From: CAZGTQ01 sp964528575
GTDB lineage: Bacteria; Planctomycetota; UBA1135; GCA-002686595
Assembly (NCBI GenBank): GCA_964528575.1
Contig: CAZGTQ010000457.1
Location: forward strand, 1 to 7,580
Direction of reading: 5' to 3'
DNA: 7,580 nucleotides
Made by a program: the position numbers and the translations under genes. The notes below the pieces were generated by a model. The model was not told where the DNA came from and ran no database searches. It was given only the letters and a program-made list of their open reading frames with translations. This document shows positions 6,647 through 7,580 of the stretch, one piece after another. The stretch's first letter is position 1. Every line of letters starts with the position of its first letter.

Positions 6647-6781
6647 GCTACGGCCTGCGGGTGCCAGCGCAGGTCGAGGAACCAGGCGGGCTCGATCACC
6701 AACGAATGCGAGCTCGTGTGATCGCGACGAAATCGCGTTCGCACGAGCTCGCTCTGTCTCTTACGACGGGCGGCCGGCGGA
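6647..6781. other. Convergent intergenic gap containing hairpins only
   Basis: This 135-bp gap lies between two stop codons, and no gene is visible in it. Besides the large hairpin listed separately, a small stem of CCTGCG (6654-6659) with CGCAGG (6668-6673) and an 8-nt loop begins 8 bases after the plus-strand stop. It could be a weak accessory 3'-end structure. Confidence 0.5.
6708..6752. terminator. Probable bidirectional terminator hairpin between convergent genes
   Basis: GCGAGCTCGTG (6708-6718) pairs perfectly with CACGAGCTCGC (6742-6752). Pairing continues inward through a G-T wobble, two pairs, one T-T mismatch and CGCGA with TCGCG, to a CGAAA loop at 6728-6732. This is close to a 20-bp stem. 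On the plus strand it is followed by pyrimidine-rich TCTGTCTCTTA. On the minus strand the following bases are ATTCGTTGG. Neither is a strict T tract. It lies 61 bp past the plus-strand stop and 29 bp past the minus-strand stop, so it could serve both genes. Confidence 0.75.
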
Positions 6782-7570
6782 TCAGAACGGGCAGCCGGCC
6801 TCGTTGAAGGCCTCGAGCACGTCCTTCAGGCTCTCGAGCGTGCCGTTGTCGCCGGCGAGCAGCGCCTGCTGGACCTGGGCGAGGACCTCGGCCTCGCTCA
6901 ACGGATAGTTCGTGCCCGGGTGCGACGCGTTGAGCAACGCCGCGACGTAGTGCGCGCCGAACGCGCCGAGCTGGCCGAGCGAAGCGACCTGGTGCAGCGT
7001 CTCGTTCGGGTCGAGGAAATCGACGCCGAACACGGTGTCGAAGTCGTCGCCGGGCGCGTAGGGGGTCTCGGCCCACTGGCTCTGGTGGTTCTTCCAGTAG
7101 CCGGGCGTGCAGCCGTTCGGCTGACCTCCGCCCGAGCAGACGTTGTTCGGGTCCTCGACGAGGAGGACCGTCGGGTTGGACAGGCAGAACGTCTGCGTGG
7201 CGAAGTCGTACGACGCCGCCTGGGTGTAGAGCGTGGCGATCGCGAGCAAGCGCAGGCAGCCGAAGTTCGGGTCGACGATCTGGGCGTTGCCGTCGAGCCC
7301 CGTCACGACCGCCTCGAAGAAGGCCAGCGGCCCGAAGCCGAGGTCGATCGAGCCCAGCCCCGGCACGACGGTCGGCCCCGGGTCGACGTCGAAGCCGACG
7401 AAGACGAGCGTGCCGGGCGCGGCGCTGATCGTGAGGGTGACCGGTTGGTTCACCTCGTAGAGCGCCTGGTCGTACGCGATCGAGACGGGAATGCCGCCGG
7501 CGTGGGCCGCCGCGGCGCACAGGGAGAGCAGACAGGGGGCGAGCAGGCGAGACTCGAACATGGTGCGCAT
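6782..7570 (-). CDS. Secreted protein with N-terminal beta-rich domain and C-terminal CTPGYWKNH domain
   Basis: This 262-aa protein begins with a signal peptide (hydrophobic LLAPCLLSLCAAAA, cleavage likely after AHA at residue 24). Residues 25-140 are rich in beta-forming, Gly/Pro-spaced sequence (VNQPVTLTISAAPGTLVFVGF, PGLGSIDLGFGPLAFF, LYTQAASYDF, CLSNPTVLLVED). The 'LYxQ...LSN' ending resembles short beta-sandwich modules I recall from planctomycete exported proteins. A CSGGGQPNG linker leads to GCTPGYWKNHQSQW (153-166). After that come helical segments with DFDTVFGVDF, GQLGAFGAHYVAALLNA and LKDVLEAFNEAGCPF, ending in TGA. The CTPGYWKNH motif recurs in many bacterial secreted proteins; I know of no defined function for it. 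Cysteines 105, 129, 145, 154 and 260 could form disulfides outside the cell. The start at 7570 is preferred over the ATG at 7561 because AGGAA lies 5 nt or less upstream at 7573-7577. Substrate or partner is unknown. Confidence 0.87.
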   Translation of the reverse strand: MRTMFESRLLAPCLLSLCAAAAHAGGIPVSIAYDQALYEVNQPVTLTISAAPGTLVFVGFDVDPGPTVVPGLGSIDLGFGPLAFFEAVVTGLDGNAQIVDPNFGCLRLLAIATLYTQAASYDFATQTFCLSNPTVLLVEDPNNVCSGGGQPNGCTPGYWKNHQSQWAETPYAPGDDFDTVFGVDFLDPNETLHQVASLGQLGAFGAHYVAALLNASHPGTNYPLSEAEVLAQVQQALLAGDNGTLESLKDVLEAFNEAGCPF

Positions 7571-7572
7571 CG

Positions 7573-7577
7573 GGTTC
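7573..7577 (-). promoter_or_regulatory. Ribosome-binding site of the CTPGYWKNH protein gene
   Basis: The minus strand reads CAGGAACCCG directly before the ATG at 7570, giving an AGGA(A) Shine-Dalgarno at short spacing. For the second in-frame ATG at 7561 the same site would be about 11-14 nt away. The promoter lies beyond the window. Confidence 0.55.
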
Positions 7578-7580
7578 CTG

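Noticed and set aside
5836..6744. Minus-strand 302-codon frame over the propeller gene
   Set aside because: It is antisense to the FG-GAP repeats, Ser/Pro/Thr-rich, and without a signal peptide or domain. It also crosses the terminator hairpin.
6772..6800. GGCCGGC / GCCGGCC inverted repeat over the stop of the CTPGYWKNH gene
   Set aside because: It is a 7-bp all-G/C stem with a 15-nt loop, partly inside coding sequence. That is expected by chance at this base composition, and the stronger hairpin just downstream explains termination better.
1..7580. CRISPR array, tRNA, rRNA, insertion sequence or phage genes
   Set aside because: No regularly spaced identical repeats, cloverleaf-like segment, transposase motif or terminal inverted repeats were seen on either strand.

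Overview
This window is very GC-rich DNA, by eye well over 70% G+C. It carries four protein-coding genes, and all four have Sec-type N-termini, so it looks like an exported or cell-surface locus. The domain mix is a VIT-VWA pair ending in helical-repeat (prenyltransferase-like) domains, a seven-repeat FG-GAP protein, and a secreted 'CTPGYWKNH' protein. Together with the extreme GC bias, this resembles Planctomycetota or a similar environmental lineage. That assignment rests on remembered family style, not on a marker gene.

Layout. The minus strand from 5415 to 1 holds two tandem paralogous genes read right to left. The first gene (5415 to 2818, 865 aa, complete) is followed after 54 bp by the second (2763 to beyond base 1, 921 codons visible, 3' end cut off). 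Both encode a signal peptide, a VIT domain, a VWA domain, a glycine-rich linker and a C-terminal helical-repeat domain. The downstream copy has an intact metal-ion adhesion site (MIDAS). In the upstream copy the MIDAS is destroyed at all three loops and the VIT domain is shortened. The two translation starts have almost identical ribosome-binding leaders, and a bulged hairpin sits on the stop codon between the genes.

A 94-bp divergent gap (5416-5509) separates this pair from a plus-strand gene (5510-6646) for a secreted or lipid-anchored protein. It has seven FG-GAP/VCBS calcium-loop repeats, the number expected for one closed seven-bladed beta-propeller. That gene converges on a minus-strand gene (7570 to 6782) encoding a 262-aa secreted protein with a GCTPGYWKNH motif. 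The 135-bp convergent gap holds a strong hairpin (6708-6752), probably a bidirectional terminator.

How they might work together. The VIT-VWA pair is probably co-transcribed and may act as a hetero-complex, with one metal-competent VWA subunit and one structural subunit. The divergent beta-propeller is a plausible extracellular partner because VWA/propeller pairing is seen in integrins, but this is only inference from adjacency. No mobile element, CRISPR array, tRNA or rRNA was seen.
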